64,000 nt of DNA, from the NCBI RefSeq assembly GCF_007859275.1, contig NZ_VOHC01000030.1:62001-126000 (forward strand). Reading direction: 5' to 3'. Positions within the stretch are counted from its first letter, which is position 1. Every line of letters begins with the position of its first letter. The notes beneath the pieces are model-generated. The model saw only the letters and a program-made list of their open reading frames with translations, was not told the DNA's origin and searched no databases. This stretch comes from Planomicrobium sp. CPCC 101079. Lineage in GTDB: Bacteria > Bacillota > Bacilli > Bacillales_A > Planococcaceae. Positions 1 to 9,659 of the stretch are shown here, piece by piece. The position numbers and the translations under genes are program-made.

Positions 1-1192
1 TTAAATCTGTATCCACCAATACCGACCGGTTGCCGTTCCACCAATCAAGTGCAAGCAACCCCGTTTCACCCGGTTTGTAGATAGAGGCTTTCTGTTCCAG
101 CCATTGGTGGACATTCACGCCTGCGGCTTCCGCTTCTTCTTCAACATAACCCGGTACTGCATTCTTCACATACCAGGCAAAAAGATCGCCGACAGCAGCT
201 TGCCCTGCCTCATAGCCGTAAAAACCAGGAATGATCCCGTCTTCAACGACTCCGCACATGCCCTCCACTTGCTTTTCCTCTTCGCCCAGAAGCAAGGAAC
301 AAATCGAAGTGCCCATCGCCATCACCATTTTTCCAGGTCCGGTGACTCCCATCGCTGGCACAGAAACATGCGCGTCCACATTCCCGACCGCTACTGCAAT
401 GCCGGCATTCAATCCAGTTGCCTTTGCCATTTCTGCCGTGAGTTCACCTGCTTTGGTGCCGACAGGGACAATATCGCCGCGAAGTTTCGTTTCCGCCAAA
501 TTTTCCAGCCGTGGATCGAGCGCCTTGAAAAAATCCTTGCTAGGGTAGCCGTCTTTTTTATGCCAGATCGATTTATAGCCAGCCGTGCAGCTATTGCGGA
601 CTAATTCGCCGGTCAGTTGAGAAGTGACCCAATCAGTCGCTTCGACAAAGCGGTCTGTCTTTCCATAAATGTCTGGTGCTTCGTTTAAAATTTGCCAGAT
701 TTTTGCTATCATCCATTCCGACGAAATTTTGCCGCCATATCTTGGCAAGAATCGTTCTCCTCTTTGTTCAGCAATTGCGTTCAACCGGTTTGCTTCTTCT
801 TGAGCCGCGTGGTGCTTCCATAATTTGATCCAGCTATGCGGATTTTCCTGCAATTCCGGATGATTGGACAAAGGCTGTCCTGCCTCATCGATAGGCAACA
901 TCGTGCAAGAAGTAAAATCTATGCCGATGCCAATCACATCATCCGGATGCACTTTGGCTTGTTCCAACACTTTCGGAATCGAATTATGCAATACTTCTAT
1001 ATAATCGCCCGGATGCTGCAGCGCCCATTCGTGGCCTAAATGAATCGAGGTGCCCGGAAGTTCTTTATCAATAACTCCATGTCGATAAAGTGTGACATGA
1101 TCGGCAATTTCTCTGCCATCTTCCAAAGAAACAAGCACCGCCCGTCCGGATTCAGTGCCATAATCCACTCCAATTGCATACTTTTTGCCCAT
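1..1192 (-). CDS. araB: Ribulokinase, N-terminal part (cut by window edge)
   Basis: Ribulokinase phosphorylates L-ribulose to L-ribulose 5-phosphate in cytoplasmic L-arabinose catabolism. The open frame runs from an ATG at 1190-1192 to the left edge without a stop, giving about 397 codons of a family usually near 560. The N-terminus shows the FGGY-kinase phosphate motif [11 protein letters not shown], followed by [13 protein letters not shown] near residue 95 and an [16 protein letters not shown] segment later, all typical of AraB. The start codon directly follows the araD stop (1193-1195), so the two genes form one transcript and are probably translationally coupled. Isomerase araA and the regulator araR are not in the window and may lie beyond the left edge. 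I am confident in the family. Confidence 0.93.
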   Translation of the reverse strand, partial: MGKKYAIGVDYGTESGRAVLVSLEDGREIADHVTLYRHGVIDKELPGTSIHLGHEWALQHPGDYIEVLHNSIPKVLEQAKVHPDDVIGIGIDFTSCTMLPIDEAGQPLSNHPELQENPHSWIKLWKHHAAQEEANRLNAIAEQRGERFLPRYGGKISSEWMIAKIWQILNEAPDIYGKTDRFVEATDWVTSQLTGELVRNSCTAGYKSIWHKKDGYPSKDFFKALDPRLENLAETKLRGDIVPVGTKAGELTAEMAKATGLNAGIAVAVGNVDAHVSVPAMGVTGPGKMVMAMGTSICSLLLGEEEKQVEGMCGVVEDGIIPGFYGYEAGQAAVGDLFAWYVKNAVPGYVEEEAEAAGVNVHQWLEQKASIYKPGETGLLALDWWNGNRSVLVDTDL

Positions 1193-1897
1193 CTACTTCA
1201 CCCCTTCTTTGCTTTGTCCGTAATAGGCGCCCGCGCCATGTTTTCTCAAGTAATGCTTATCCAATAACTGCTGGTCCATGCTGGTTAAAGCGTTGTTGAG
1301 CTGATATGTCTGAAGCGCCATTTCGGCCACTTTTTCCAGTACAACCGCATTATGTACGGCCTCTTCCGGATTCTTCCCCCACGAAAATGGTGCATGGCTA
1401 TGCACCAGTACACTTGGTATTTCATATGGATTGAGGTCTTCGAAAGTTTCAACAATCACTTTTCCGGTTTCTTCTTCATAAGCACCAGCAATCTCCTCTT
1501 TGCGCATTTCTCTCGTACACGGAATCGTTCCATAAAAATAATCTGCATGAGTAGTCCCAAGAGCCGGAATGCCTTTTCCAGCTTGTGCCCAACTTGTAGA
1601 GAAAGGTGCATGGGTATGGACAATTCCGCCGATCCCTGGAAAATTTTGATACAGAAATATATGAGTTGGCGTGTCAGAAGACGGCTTTAGATTTCCTTCA
1701 ACCACATTGCCCGAAAAATCAACAACTACCATGTCTTCTTTTTTCAAGTCGGCATAAGCAACTCCACTTGGTTTGATGACGATAAGCCCCAGCTCCCGAT
1801 TGATACCGCTTACATTTCCCCATGTAAAAGTGACTAAATTATGTTCAGGCAAAGCTAAGTTGGCCTCTAGTACTTGTTGCTTCAAGTCCTCTAACAT
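1193..1897 (-). CDS. araD: L-ribulose-5-phosphate 4-epimerase
   Basis: This class II aldolase-like epimerase converts L-ribulose 5-phosphate to D-xylulose 5-phosphate, feeding arabinose into the pentose phosphate pathway. The 234-residue length is normal for AraD. Visible motifs are TWGNVSGI near residue 26, KPSGVAY near 43, SSDTPTH near 74 and the metal-binding HTHAPFS near 95, with a second histidine cluster [10 protein letters not shown] near 167. The gene is first in an araD-araB transcript. The upstream region holds two AraR-like palindromes 42 bp apart that bracket a promoter, so arabinose induction through AraR is likely. Confidence 0.95.
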   Translation of the reverse strand: MLEDLKQQVLEANLALPEHNLVTFTWGNVSGINRELGLIVIKPSGVAYADLKKEDMVVVDFSGNVVEGNLKPSSDTPTHIFLYQNFPGIGGIVHTHAPFSTSWAQAGKGIPALGTTHADYFYGTIPCTREMRKEEIAGAYEEETGKVIVETFEDLNPYEIPSVLVHSHAPFSWGKNPEEAVHNAVVLEKVAEMALQTYQLNNALTSMDQQLLDKHYLRKHGAGAYYGQSKEGVK

Positions 1898-1913
1898 CCT
1901 TGACGCCCCTTCC

Positions 1914-1971
1914 TTTTGTACGTATATGTTATGATAATAAATTAATCATAATACAAAATGTACGTACATGC
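1914..1971 (-). promoter_or_regulatory. araDB promoter with two AraR-like operators
   Basis: Two near-palindromes centred on TACGTA lie at 1914-1929 and 1956-1971 (AAATGTACGTACATGC on the plus strand). They resemble the Bacillus AraR consensus ATTTGTACGTACAAAT. Their centres are 42 bp apart, or four helical turns, which is the kind of spacing used for cooperative AraR looping in B. subtilis. Between them a plausible minus-strand promoter reads TTGTAT (1951-1956), 17 bp, CATAAC (1928-1933). The operators therefore overlap the -35 element and the expected start point. The operators are well supported; the exact promoter hexamers are inference. Confidence 0.72.
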
Positions 1972-2153
1972 AATAAGTGTTGTTTAATTATTTCAATAGT
2001 TTTGATAGTTGTTGTGAAAGAAAAATTAAAGCGCAGTAAAACTCTACCTTTCTCGTTGTTCAGACTGATTCATTACAAGTTTAAAAAGCAGCCCAGCTTC
2101 TAAAACGTATAACTTCAGTGCAAGCTGTTATTAAAGTTGTATGTTTTAGTGCG

Positions 2154-2183
2154 AAAAATGCAGCTAACCAGTTAGCTGCATTT
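2154..2183 (-). terminator. Intrinsic terminator of the GH43/transporter operon
   Basis: A 13-bp inverted repeat (AAATGCAGCTAAC at 2156-2168 and its complement at 2171-2183) is followed on the minus strand by a T run at 2154-2158. It lies about 60 bases after the GH43 stop and separates that operon from the araD promoter. Confidence 0.8.
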
Positions 2184-2244
2184 CTCATACTTTTTAACTT
2201 TTCATAGATAACTTTTACTCAACGCTATTCTTTGCAGGATGGAT

Positions 2245-5200
2245 TCACTTAGCATTGATCAATAATTTGGCACGAATTTTTAAGGACGTAAGCGCATCTT
2301 CCGTCACTTGGTCCGCCTTCGCTTTGTCTAAATGCTTCACAAAATCCTCCAAATGCTTGGCAGCCTGGGCGCTGTTTCCTTTCGCCTTGTGGTGCTGCGC
2401 TTGTGCGAGGCTGTTTTCCAGCTTTTTCACCAGCGGACCGTTGACGTCACCGCTTTCCACAAGCTCTGCCAATTTTTCTTCAAGCAGCTCGAGACTTGTC
2501 GATGTGGTCACCTTCACCGGTTCGCTCGCGTCCGATACGTTGCCTGCAGCGTCAAACGCCCGAACGCTGTATTCGTACGTTTGCGCGTCTGAAAGTTCCG
2601 CGTCGCTGTAAGATGTCGACTCGGTTGTGCCTACTTCTTCACCGTCTCGGTAGACTTTATAGCCCGCCACTTCCACGTTGTCGGTCGAAGCGGTCCAGCT
2701 CAACTCCACACTGTCGGTCGAAGCTTCCGCTTTCAGATCGCTCGGCGCTGTCGGAGCCGTTTCGTCTGCCGGATCCATCAAACCGACAATTTCTTCGGAT
2801 GACAGTGCACGATTGAAAATCTTAAAGTCATCGAACTTGCCATCAAATAGATTATGGCCGTCTCTGCTGGACTTGCCCAGATTGTTCATGGTAGTTTCCA
2901 AAAGCATTCTTGGCTCCATATTGAAAGTGGAGCTATTGGCTACTTTTTCGCCATCCACATATAAAGCAGCGTCAAAGTCGTTTACCGACACCGCAACGTG
3001 ATGCCATTCGCCAGTGGAGATGCCAGGTGCTCTAAGTGCGTATTTGTAATTGGCGCCAAGCAGAGTAGAAGCACTGCCAAATTTTTCACTAAAAGGAGTA
3101 ACGATTGCAAACTCCAATTTTCCAGTGTCTCCTTGTGTACTCAAATACATCGTATTCCGGTTGGCAACTCTGCCCGTATCAGAAGAAAAGTCGAAAATCC
3201 GCTGATTTGCTTGCCCTTTATCCACTTGCACCCAAGTCGACATGGTCATGTTTTTAAGATTTAAATCTTGGATCAAGTTTTCAGGCATTTTCACGTAGCC
3301 GGTTGAACCATCCAAGTCAACAGCTTCTGTCTTGCCTTCTACAAAATCTGATTCATTGATGGCTGCTCCGCCTACAAGTTCAGCGTCATGCCCGTTGCCG
3401 GATGCGTCTTTCACTGTCGTACCCTCTACATCATCTTTATCGAAGGTATAATGGACGACCGGCTTTTTAGCAGGTTCTGGTGCCGGCATGCCATATTTTT
3501 CTTGAAGCGCATCATATTCCCCGGTTGTAATCGGAATTACGGTACCGTGGCGTGGTCCTGGCGGCAGCGCATATTCTGACTCCGGCAAAACGTTATTGAC
3601 CAGCTGCTGGCCGTCTTCCAGATCCGTTGTCCACCGCACATGATACGGCCACGAATCAAGGAATAAATACCATTTTTCTTCTTTCAAATCTTTGAAGATC
3701 GTTTGTCCTTCATTGTTTCCGCCATGGCCGATCAAACCACGGTTGCCGCTTTTCGTGCCGGCAATCGGTTCGAATTGGAACCCGTTTTCTTCGATGCCGT
3801 CAAGATCGTCAAAAAAGTTCAATGCTTTTTCATAATAGACTTTGTAATTCACTTCGGATTTTGTGAATCGGTATAGCGTATTTCCGTCTTGTACAAAACT
3901 TGTGTCGATTGTCGGGAACGATTCATCAATCATGACTTTCGGTTCCGAGAATTCGTAGAAGTCTCTTGTAGTTGCATAGTACATAACATTGTACTGACCG
4001 TTCGGGCGTCCGTTCGGATAACTTCCGTAAGTGTCTTTGTCAGGAATAGAAGACGCCCAAAACACCACGTACTCTCCAGTCTTTTCATTATAGATCGCTT
4101 CCGGAGCCCACGTATTGCCGCCATTTTCGGGAGCTACTTCGACCATCCGCTGTTCACTCCAGTTTACAAGGTCGTCCGATTCCCAAACCATCAGGGAATG
4201 GCTTCCGGTAATCTGAGCCTGGTCAAAGTTCGTGCTTTCCCCCATTTTCAAATCAGTCGCAATCATATAGAATTTGTCGCCTTCTGGGGATCTCATTACA
4301 AATGGATCGCGCAACCCTTTTTCACCCATATCGGATTGAATAACAGACTGGCCATTATTCAAAGCATTCCAGCGCAATGGGTCTTTGGCTGTTGCGAAAG
4401 AGATTTCCTCCCCGCCTTCATATTCCCCTGTAAAGTAAGAAAAGAAGTAGGCGTCATATTCTTTCTTTCCGGGATCTGCCACTACCGTGACTTCGAATGT
4501 TTTTTCAACTTCAGCATCGCCTTTTGAAACGACGGCCGTCAATGTTACAGCCGTATCCGCCTCCGGACGGATTAACCGGCCAACTTCTTTTGCATCCCCG
4601 CCGGCTTGTTCTGTCCCTTTGATAATTTCCGGATGGGAAGATTCCCAAGCGATTGATGAACCGTTTTCTCCAGATTCAGCCAATCGAATATTTCCTTTAA
4701 TATTTTCTTGATTGTAGATGGTGATTGCATCAGCATCCTGTTCCGCGCTTTGCTGGTTAGACAATTCATTTAAGACGGTTACACCGAAAGTTTTAGTTGC
4801 AGTCAAGTTTTTGTATGAAAGCGTCGCTGTTAGTTCGACGTTGCCTGCAGGGCCATCTGCAGCTGGGCGGGTAACTTTACCGTCTGCTGCAAGTATTTCA
4901 GGATTGTTTGAAGACCAAGTGATCTTCACTCCATGTTTTCCTATTGCGGGAAGCGTTAAATCTTCAGTGATTTTATCTGTTGATGCATCGCTTTCCGCCA
5001 AATAATCTGAGACGTCCAAAGATTCATGCGCATCATTTAACACAAGTTTATCGATTTGATCGATTTTGCCTGTTGTTTGAGCAGCTAAATCAGCTACTTG
5101 CCCAGCAGTAAGGGCATTGTCGTAAACACGGAAATCACTGATCATCCCTTTATAGTAAGGGTCATTCTGGAAAATCGATTTTCCGATAAAGCCGGAAAAA

Positions 5201-5898
5201 CTTGACGAAGAATCTATAATGTCAGCCAGTTTCTTTCCGCCGGCAGAACCGGACGCCACTCTCTGGCCGTTCACATAAATGGTTATGGTATTGGCTGCAC
5301 CTGAAAATACCGTTGTGACTACTTGCCAGTCCGAATCTTTCAACCCTTGGCTTCCTCTGACCAACGCTTCATTTCTCCAGCCGGCATTCGATATTCCCGA
5401 AGCAATTACGTTGCTGTTGTTGATGCCATGCCGGGGCGTTGTGAAAAAGTAAGCGTTGCCATTTTCAATATCGTTTGACACTTTGCCGAAACCGTAAATC
5501 CATCGGTTTTGCCCGTCGTTGCTCCAATTGACCAATGCTGAGACCGTCACATCTTTTAACCCTGACAGTAGATCGGCCCCGTCTTTGCTTTTAGGAATTT
5601 CAATGTATCCGCTTTTAGAACTGGAACTGCCGCCATTGAATGCGGCATACCCCACTTCTTCATTTTTTACGACTTGGCCATTTTCCGGATTTTTAAAAAT
5701 CCCGTCAAACCCCAACCCACTTCCGGAAATATCCGGAACAACCACTTTGTCGCCATCTTTGTATATCGAACTCATATCATAATGCAAAATCAACCCATTG
5801 CCTTCTGCCGCATAACTCTGCGGCTGGAAGACAGGAGGAATCGTACTTAGGATCAGAAGGACAATTAAAGAGATTGATAAATAAAATTTATTTTTCAT
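2245..5898 (-). CDS. Secreted multidomain GH43 arabinanase/arabinofuranosidase-like protein
   Basis: This 1217-residue protein probably cleaves arabinan or arabinofuranosyl side chains outside the cell. A signal peptide covers about residues 1-31. The order is a LamG-like carbohydrate-binding domain (about 35-270), two atrophied bacterial Ig domains (about 285-475), a five-bladed GH43 catalytic domain (about 480-800, with LRDPFVM and NTWAPEAIYN supplying the usual Asp and Glu), a second LamG domain (about 815-1030, starting VVHYTFDKDD), a fibronectin type III domain (about 1035-1120) and a C-terminal helical FIMAH-type domain. It follows the importer genes by 39 bases and shares their operon, so its products are probably imported by them. 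Exact linkage specificity cannot be read from sequence; beta-xylosidase activity is the main alternative within GH43. Confidence 0.88.
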   Translation of the reverse strand: MKNKFYLSISLIVLLILSTIPPVFQPQSYAAEGNGLILHYDMSSIYKDGDKVVVPDISGSGLGFDGIFKNPENGQVVKNEEVGYAAFNGGSSSSKSGYIEIPKSKDGADLLSGLKDVTVSALVNWSNDGQNRWIYGFGKVSNDIENGNAYFFTTPRHGINNSNVIASGISNAGWRNEALVRGSQGLKDSDWQVVTTVFSGAANTITIYVNGQRVASGSAGGKKLADIIDSSSSFSGFIGKSIFQNDPYYKGMISDFRVYDNALTAGQVADLAAQTTGKIDQIDKLVLNDAHESLDVSDYLAESDASTDKITEDLTLPAIGKHGVKITWSSNNPEILAADGKVTRPAADGPAGNVELTATLSYKNLTATKTFGVTVLNELSNQQSAEQDADAITIYNQENIKGNIRLAESGENGSSIAWESSHPEIIKGTEQAGGDAKEVGRLIRPEADTAVTLTAVVSKGDAEVEKTFEVTVVADPGKKEYDAYFFSYFTGEYEGGEEISFATAKDPLRWNALNNGQSVIQSDMGEKGLRDPFVMRSPEGDKFYMIATDLKMGESTNFDQAQITGSHSLMVWESDDLVNWSEQRMVEVAPENGGNTWAPEAIYNEKTGEYVVFWASSIPDKDTYGSYPNGRPNGQYNVMYYATTRDFYEFSEPKVMIDESFPTIDTSFVQDGNTLYRFTKSEVNYKVYYEKALNFFDDLDGIEENGFQFEPIAGTKSGNRGLIGHGGNNEGQTIFKDLKEEKWYLFLDSWPYHVRWTTDLEDGQQLVNNVLPESEYALPPGPRHGTVIPITTGEYDALQEKYGMPAPEPAKKPVVHYTFDKDDVEGTTVKDASGNGHDAELVGGAAINESDFVEGKTEAVDLDGSTGYVKMPENLIQDLNLKNMTMSTWVQVDKGQANQRIFDFSSDTGRVANRNTMYLSTQGDTGKLEFAIVTPFSEKFGSASTLLGANYKYALRAPGISTGEWHHVAVSVNDFDAALYVDGEKVANSSTFNMEPRMLLETTMNNLGKSSRDGHNLFDGKFDDFKIFNRALSSEEIVGLMDPADETAPTAPSDLKAEASTDSVELSWTASTDNVEVAGYKVYRDGEEVGTTESTSYSDAELSDAQTYEYSVRAFDAAGNVSDASEPVKVTTSTSLELLEEKLAELVESGDVNGPLVKKLENSLAQAQHHKAKGNSAQAAKHLEDFVKHLDKAKADQVTEDALTSLKIRAKLLINAK

Positions 5899-5937
5899 CT
5901 ATTCACTTTCCTTTCTTAGAAACCAATATAATTTTTA

Positions 5938-6990
5938 TCACCTGCCGGCAGTAGCTCCGGGTTTTGCATTCGATTCAAGATTGAGCGCTTTTTTCTCAGC
6001 ATCACTTTTCGGTTTAATCGTTTTCTTGTTTTCACTAAGCGTGATGAATACACGCTGGAAAACGATGAACGCCAGCAATAAGACGCCGATTGCAATTTTT
6101 GTCCACCATGAACTTAGTGTCCCTTCAAATACAATGAGCGTTTGAATAACGCCTAGAATGAGCACGCCAAATACGCTGCCTGCTACATAGCCCATTCCGC
6201 CTGTCAGCAACGTGCCTCCAATCACTACAGCTGCAATGACGTCCAATTCCAGGCCATTGGCGTGCAGAGCATAACCCGACAGCATATAAAACGTGAATAC
6301 TAAACCAGCTAGAGATGCACAAAAACCGCTTAACGTATAAATCAGTATTTTTGTCCGGCCAACAGGCAAGCCCATGAGAAGTGCAGATTGTTCATTCCCG
6401 CCGATTGCATAAATGTTACGCCCGAACTTTGTAGACTTGGCGACAAAGATGCCGATCGCCACCACGACCAAGGAAATAATTACGCTGATTGAGATGAATC
6501 CATCGAAAATAGGGAATCTTGCACTAGCCATATAGCTGAAAAACGGATTGGTGATGGAAATGGTTTCAATGCTGACCAAGTAAGCAAGGCCGCGCGCTAA
6601 AAACAACCCCGCCAATGTGACGATAAAAGGTTGCAGATTGAAAAAATGAATAAAGCAGCCCATGATAAACCCTAAAGTTGTACCGACCATCAAGGAAATT
6701 GGAATAACAATCAAAGCGGATAATTGTCCATCTTGCAGTAAAGATGCCGCCACCATACTTGTTAAAGCAATCACAGATCCGACAGAAAGATCGATACCCC
6801 CAGATAAAATGACAAACGTCATTCCCACTGCAGCAATAATCAAAAAAGCATTGTTGACAAACAAATTCAAGAATACTTGAGTCGAGAAAAAGTTATCGTA
6901 TCGCAAAGACCCAAAAGCATACATGGCCACAAACAAGACCAGAGTGACCAGTACAGGTATATGCTGGGATTTTAGTTTAAGTGATTTCAC
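5938..6990 (-). CDS. yjfF: Sugar ABC transporter permease, YjfF type
   Basis: This integral membrane permease of the RbsC/BPD_transp_2 family (350 residues) has about eight to ten hydrophobic segments and the motifs LSGGIDLSVGSVIAL near residue 64 and VIGGTLLTGGMGYVAGS near 257. It starts at a GTG whose bases overlap the preceding permease stop (GTGA), with AAGGAG ten bases upstream. Together with the partner permease it should form the heterodimeric channel of a YtfQRT-YjfF type importer, a family known in E. coli for furanose sugars (galactofuranose). The C-terminal tail is basic and alanine-rich. Arabinofuranose is the substrate I infer from the arabinanase and araDB context. Confidence 0.88.
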   Translation of the reverse strand: MKSLKLKSQHIPVLVTLVLFVAMYAFGSLRYDNFFSTQVFLNLFVNNAFLIIAAVGMTFVILSGGIDLSVGSVIALTSMVAASLLQDGQLSALIVIPISLMVGTTLGFIMGCFIHFFNLQPFIVTLAGLFLARGLAYLVSIETISITNPFFSYMASARFPIFDGFISISVIISLVVVAIGIFVAKSTKFGRNIYAIGGNEQSALLMGLPVGRTKILIYTLSGFCASLAGLVFTFYMLSGYALHANGLELDVIAAVVIGGTLLTGGMGYVAGSVFGVLILGVIQTLIVFEGTLSSWWTKIAIGVLLLAFIVFQRVFITLSENKKTIKPKSDAEKKALNLESNAKPGATAGR

Positions 6991-8015
6991 GGCTGAGCCA
7001 CTCCTTCTTTTTTAGCCGGCTTTTTAACCATAAATCCGCCCGTAATTTTTTTTCTGAATTCTGGGGATTGCAAAAGGCAAACCACTAGCACGACAACCGC
7101 TTTAACGACCAAGTTAACTTCCGGTGGAATTCCGATCGAGTAAATCGTAGTTGTCAGTGATTGAATGATCAGCGCCCCGATAACGGTGCCAGTCAAGAAA
7201 AAGCGTCCACCCATAAGAGTAGTACCGCCAATAACCACAGCGAGTATCGCATCTAGCTCATAATAGAGACCAGCATTATTGCCATCTGCTGCAGCTACGT
7301 TCGAACTTAAGATAAGTCCGCCAATACCGGCACATACCCCTGAAAATGCATATACCATCAACATGATGTTCTTTGAATTGAGACCCGCTAAACGGCTAGC
7401 TTCGGGATTTGATCCAACCGATTCAATAAACAGCCCTAGCGATGTTTTTCGGGTTAGCAGAAGAGCCAAGATATAAACAGCCACTGCTATGTAAATCGAA
7501 AACGGAATCATGAACAAATAGCCAGCTCCAATGAACGAGTATGGCTCATAATAGATAGTTGTAATTTGTCCGTTAGTGATCAACTGGGCAATTCCACGGC
7601 CAGCAATCATGAGGATCAGGGTTGCCACAATTGGTTGGACGCCTATACGTGAAACCAGTACGCCGTTCCATAAGCCGACCAATAAGGCCAAACCGACCGA
7701 AAGCGCGATAGCAAGAAATAGCGGTGCCAAACTATCGTCTGAAATGCCGGGGCGTCCGACAACAAAAGCTGCCATAGCGCCGGACATGGCAATTACCGAT
7801 CCTACAGACAAGTCGATTCCTTTAGTCGCAATAACTAAGGTCATCCCTATCGAAATCAATAGCAGCGGAGTAACGCGATTCGCGATATCCACTAAACTTC
7901 CTGTCAAATGGCCGCCTCTGACTTCAATAGAAAAGAAACTAGGATCAAAAATCAAATTTATGCCTAAAATACAAGCCAACACAAGGAGTGGCCAGAATAA
8001 TTTAGATTTCATCAT
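6987..8015 (-). CDS. ytfT: Sugar ABC transporter permease, YtfT type
   Basis: This is the second permease (342 residues) of the ribose/furanose-type importer. The signature ATKGIDLSVGSVIAMSGA near residue 65 and VIGGTTLMGGRFFLTG near 263 are characteristic of RbsC-like subunits. It lies one base downstream of the ATPase gene and overlaps the YjfF-type permease by four bases, so all are co-translated. A hydrophobic N-terminus serves as the first membrane span rather than a cleaved signal. Confidence 0.88.
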   Translation of the reverse strand: MMKSKLFWPLLVLACILGINLIFDPSFFSIEVRGGHLTGSLVDIANRVTPLLLISIGMTLVIATKGIDLSVGSVIAMSGAMAAFVVGRPGISDDSLAPLFLAIALSVGLALLVGLWNGVLVSRIGVQPIVATLILMIAGRGIAQLITNGQITTIYYEPYSFIGAGYLFMIPFSIYIAVAVYILALLLTRKTSLGLFIESVGSNPEASRLAGLNSKNIMLMVYAFSGVCAGIGGLILSSNVAAADGNNAGLYYELDAILAVVIGGTTLMGGRFFLTGTVIGALIIQSLTTTIYSIGIPPEVNLVVKAVVVLVVCLLQSPEFRKKITGGFMVKKPAKKEGVAQP

Positions 8016-8016
8016 G

Positions 8017-9528
8017 TTACATCCCTCCGGCCATTTTCTTCATGATGCTTTGCTGTGTAACGCTGGCGTCATTATGAATTTCCGATACTTTTTCATGATC
8101 CCTCATCACTGCGATTTTTTGGCATGTTCTAAGTATTTCTTCCAGCTCCGCCGAAATGAACACAATCGACATTCCTTCTTCGCTCAAAGAAAGCATCAAT
8201 TTTTGAATTTCGCCTTTAGCACCAATATCAATTCCCCTAGTCGGTTCATCAAGAATCAGTAAGTCTGGATTGGTAATTAGCCACCGGGCCAAAAGCACTT
8301 TTTGCTGATTACCGCCACTTAAATTTTTGATAAGTTGTTCGGGATTCGGTGGGTTGATATTCAATAATTGGATGTAATTGTTTATAAGTTCATTTTGTTT
8401 TTTCTTCGGCATGTAATTAAACCAACCTTTTCTTGCCTGTATCGCCAACACCATATTTTCACGGATGCTCAGATCTGCAATAATGCCTTCTTTTTTTCTG
8501 TTTTCCGAACAAAAGGCGATGCCATTTGAAATGGCTTTTTTAGGAGAACTTAGAGAAACTTTGCGGCCGTTGACTTTAATTTCTCCGCTGTCAGCCTTAT
8601 CGGCCCCAAACAGAAGACGGGCAAGCTCGGTTCTGCCTGAACCCAACAATCCAGCAAATCCAAAAATTTCACCTCGGCGGATTTTCAAGTCAAAAGGCTC
8701 AACACTTCCTTTTTTGAAAACATTGTTCGCCTCGAGCAAAATATCCCCATCATCTTCTTTTTCTTCAGTTTTATGAGCAATCGACTCAAATTCATTTAGC
8801 TCTTTGCCGATCATTTTAGAAACGAGTTCCAATCGCGGAAGATCTTTTGTCATATATTCGCCGACCCATTCTCCGTTTCTTAACACCGTAATACGATCTG
8901 TTATTTCGTAAATCTGCTCAAGAAAATGGCTGATGAATATAAGGGCAAGCCCTTCATCCCTAAGCTTTCTCATCACTGCAAACAACTGCTTCACTTCGTT
9001 CGCATCCAAACTCGAAGTCGGTTCATCCAATATAAGCACCTTAGCTGAGACATTAAGAGAACGGGCAATAGCCACCATTTGTTGGATAGCCACCGAGTAC
9101 GAGGAAACTTGCTTCGTCACATCAATATCAAGATTCAGCCTGGCTAGAACTTCCTTTGCACGCTTGTTCATTTCTTTCCAATCGATTCTTCCTTTTTTCA
9201 TGATTTCACGGCCGATAAAGATGTTTTCAACCACTGAAAGGTTAGGACATAAATTCACTTCTTGGTAGACCGTGTTTATTCCTAATTCCTGAGCGTCTAA
9301 AGGCGTTGCTACTTTAAAAGGCTGGCCCTCAAGCTCCGTAGTCCCTTCATCATATGGATAAACCCCAGTCAAGACCTTAACCAATGTGGATTTTCCGGCA
9401 CCGTTCTCGCCCATCAACGCATGAATTTCACCTGCATATAACTTCAAATTCACATTTGACAGTGCTTTTACCCCTGGAAACTCTTTTGAAATCCCTTTCA
9501 TTTCTATTACCAGCTTTTTCTCTGGCAT
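8017..9528 (-). CDS. ytfR: Sugar ABC transporter ATP-binding protein, double ATPase, YtfR type
   Basis: This 503-residue cytoplasmic subunit has two fused ABC ATPase halves. The first shows Walker A GENGAGKST near residue 39 and Walker B VLILDEPTSSLDANE. The second has the degenerate Walker A typical of this family (GLLGSGRTEL), signature LSGGNQQKV and Walker B LLILDEPTRGIDIGAK. The arrangement matches RbsA/MglA/YtfR importers. The second site being degenerate at the P loop is normal for the family. It lies 131 bases downstream of the binding-protein gene and directly before the permeases. Confidence 0.92.
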   Translation of the reverse strand: MPEKKLVIEMKGISKEFPGVKALSNVNLKLYAGEIHALMGENGAGKSTLVKVLTGVYPYDEGTTELEGQPFKVATPLDAQELGINTVYQEVNLCPNLSVVENIFIGREIMKKGRIDWKEMNKRAKEVLARLNLDIDVTKQVSSYSVAIQQMVAIARSLNVSAKVLILDEPTSSLDANEVKQLFAVMRKLRDEGLALIFISHFLEQIYEITDRITVLRNGEWVGEYMTKDLPRLELVSKMIGKELNEFESIAHKTEEKEDDGDILLEANNVFKKGSVEPFDLKIRRGEIFGFAGLLGSGRTELARLLFGADKADSGEIKVNGRKVSLSSPKKAISNGIAFCSENRKKEGIIADLSIRENMVLAIQARKGWFNYMPKKKQNELINNYIQLLNINPPNPEQLIKNLSGGNQQKVLLARWLITNPDLLILDEPTRGIDIGAKGEIQKLMLSLSEEGMSIVFISAELEEILRTCQKIAVMRDHEKVSEIHNDASVTQQSIMKKMAGGM

Positions 9529-9659
9529 AAGTCACGCCTCCCACTTTGTGATGTCAAATAAAATAGAGCTCCCCAAATCCAGAGGCGTCATGTTAGTTAA
9601 TTGCTATAACATAATTCGGCTCTGGCTTTGAAGCAGCTCCATTCCTTTGTAACTATTTA

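Noticed and set aside
2255..5782. Many plus-strand open frames antisense to the GH43 gene
   Set aside because: They are frame shadows of a long, clearly coding minus-strand gene with signal peptide and domains, and they lack start signals.
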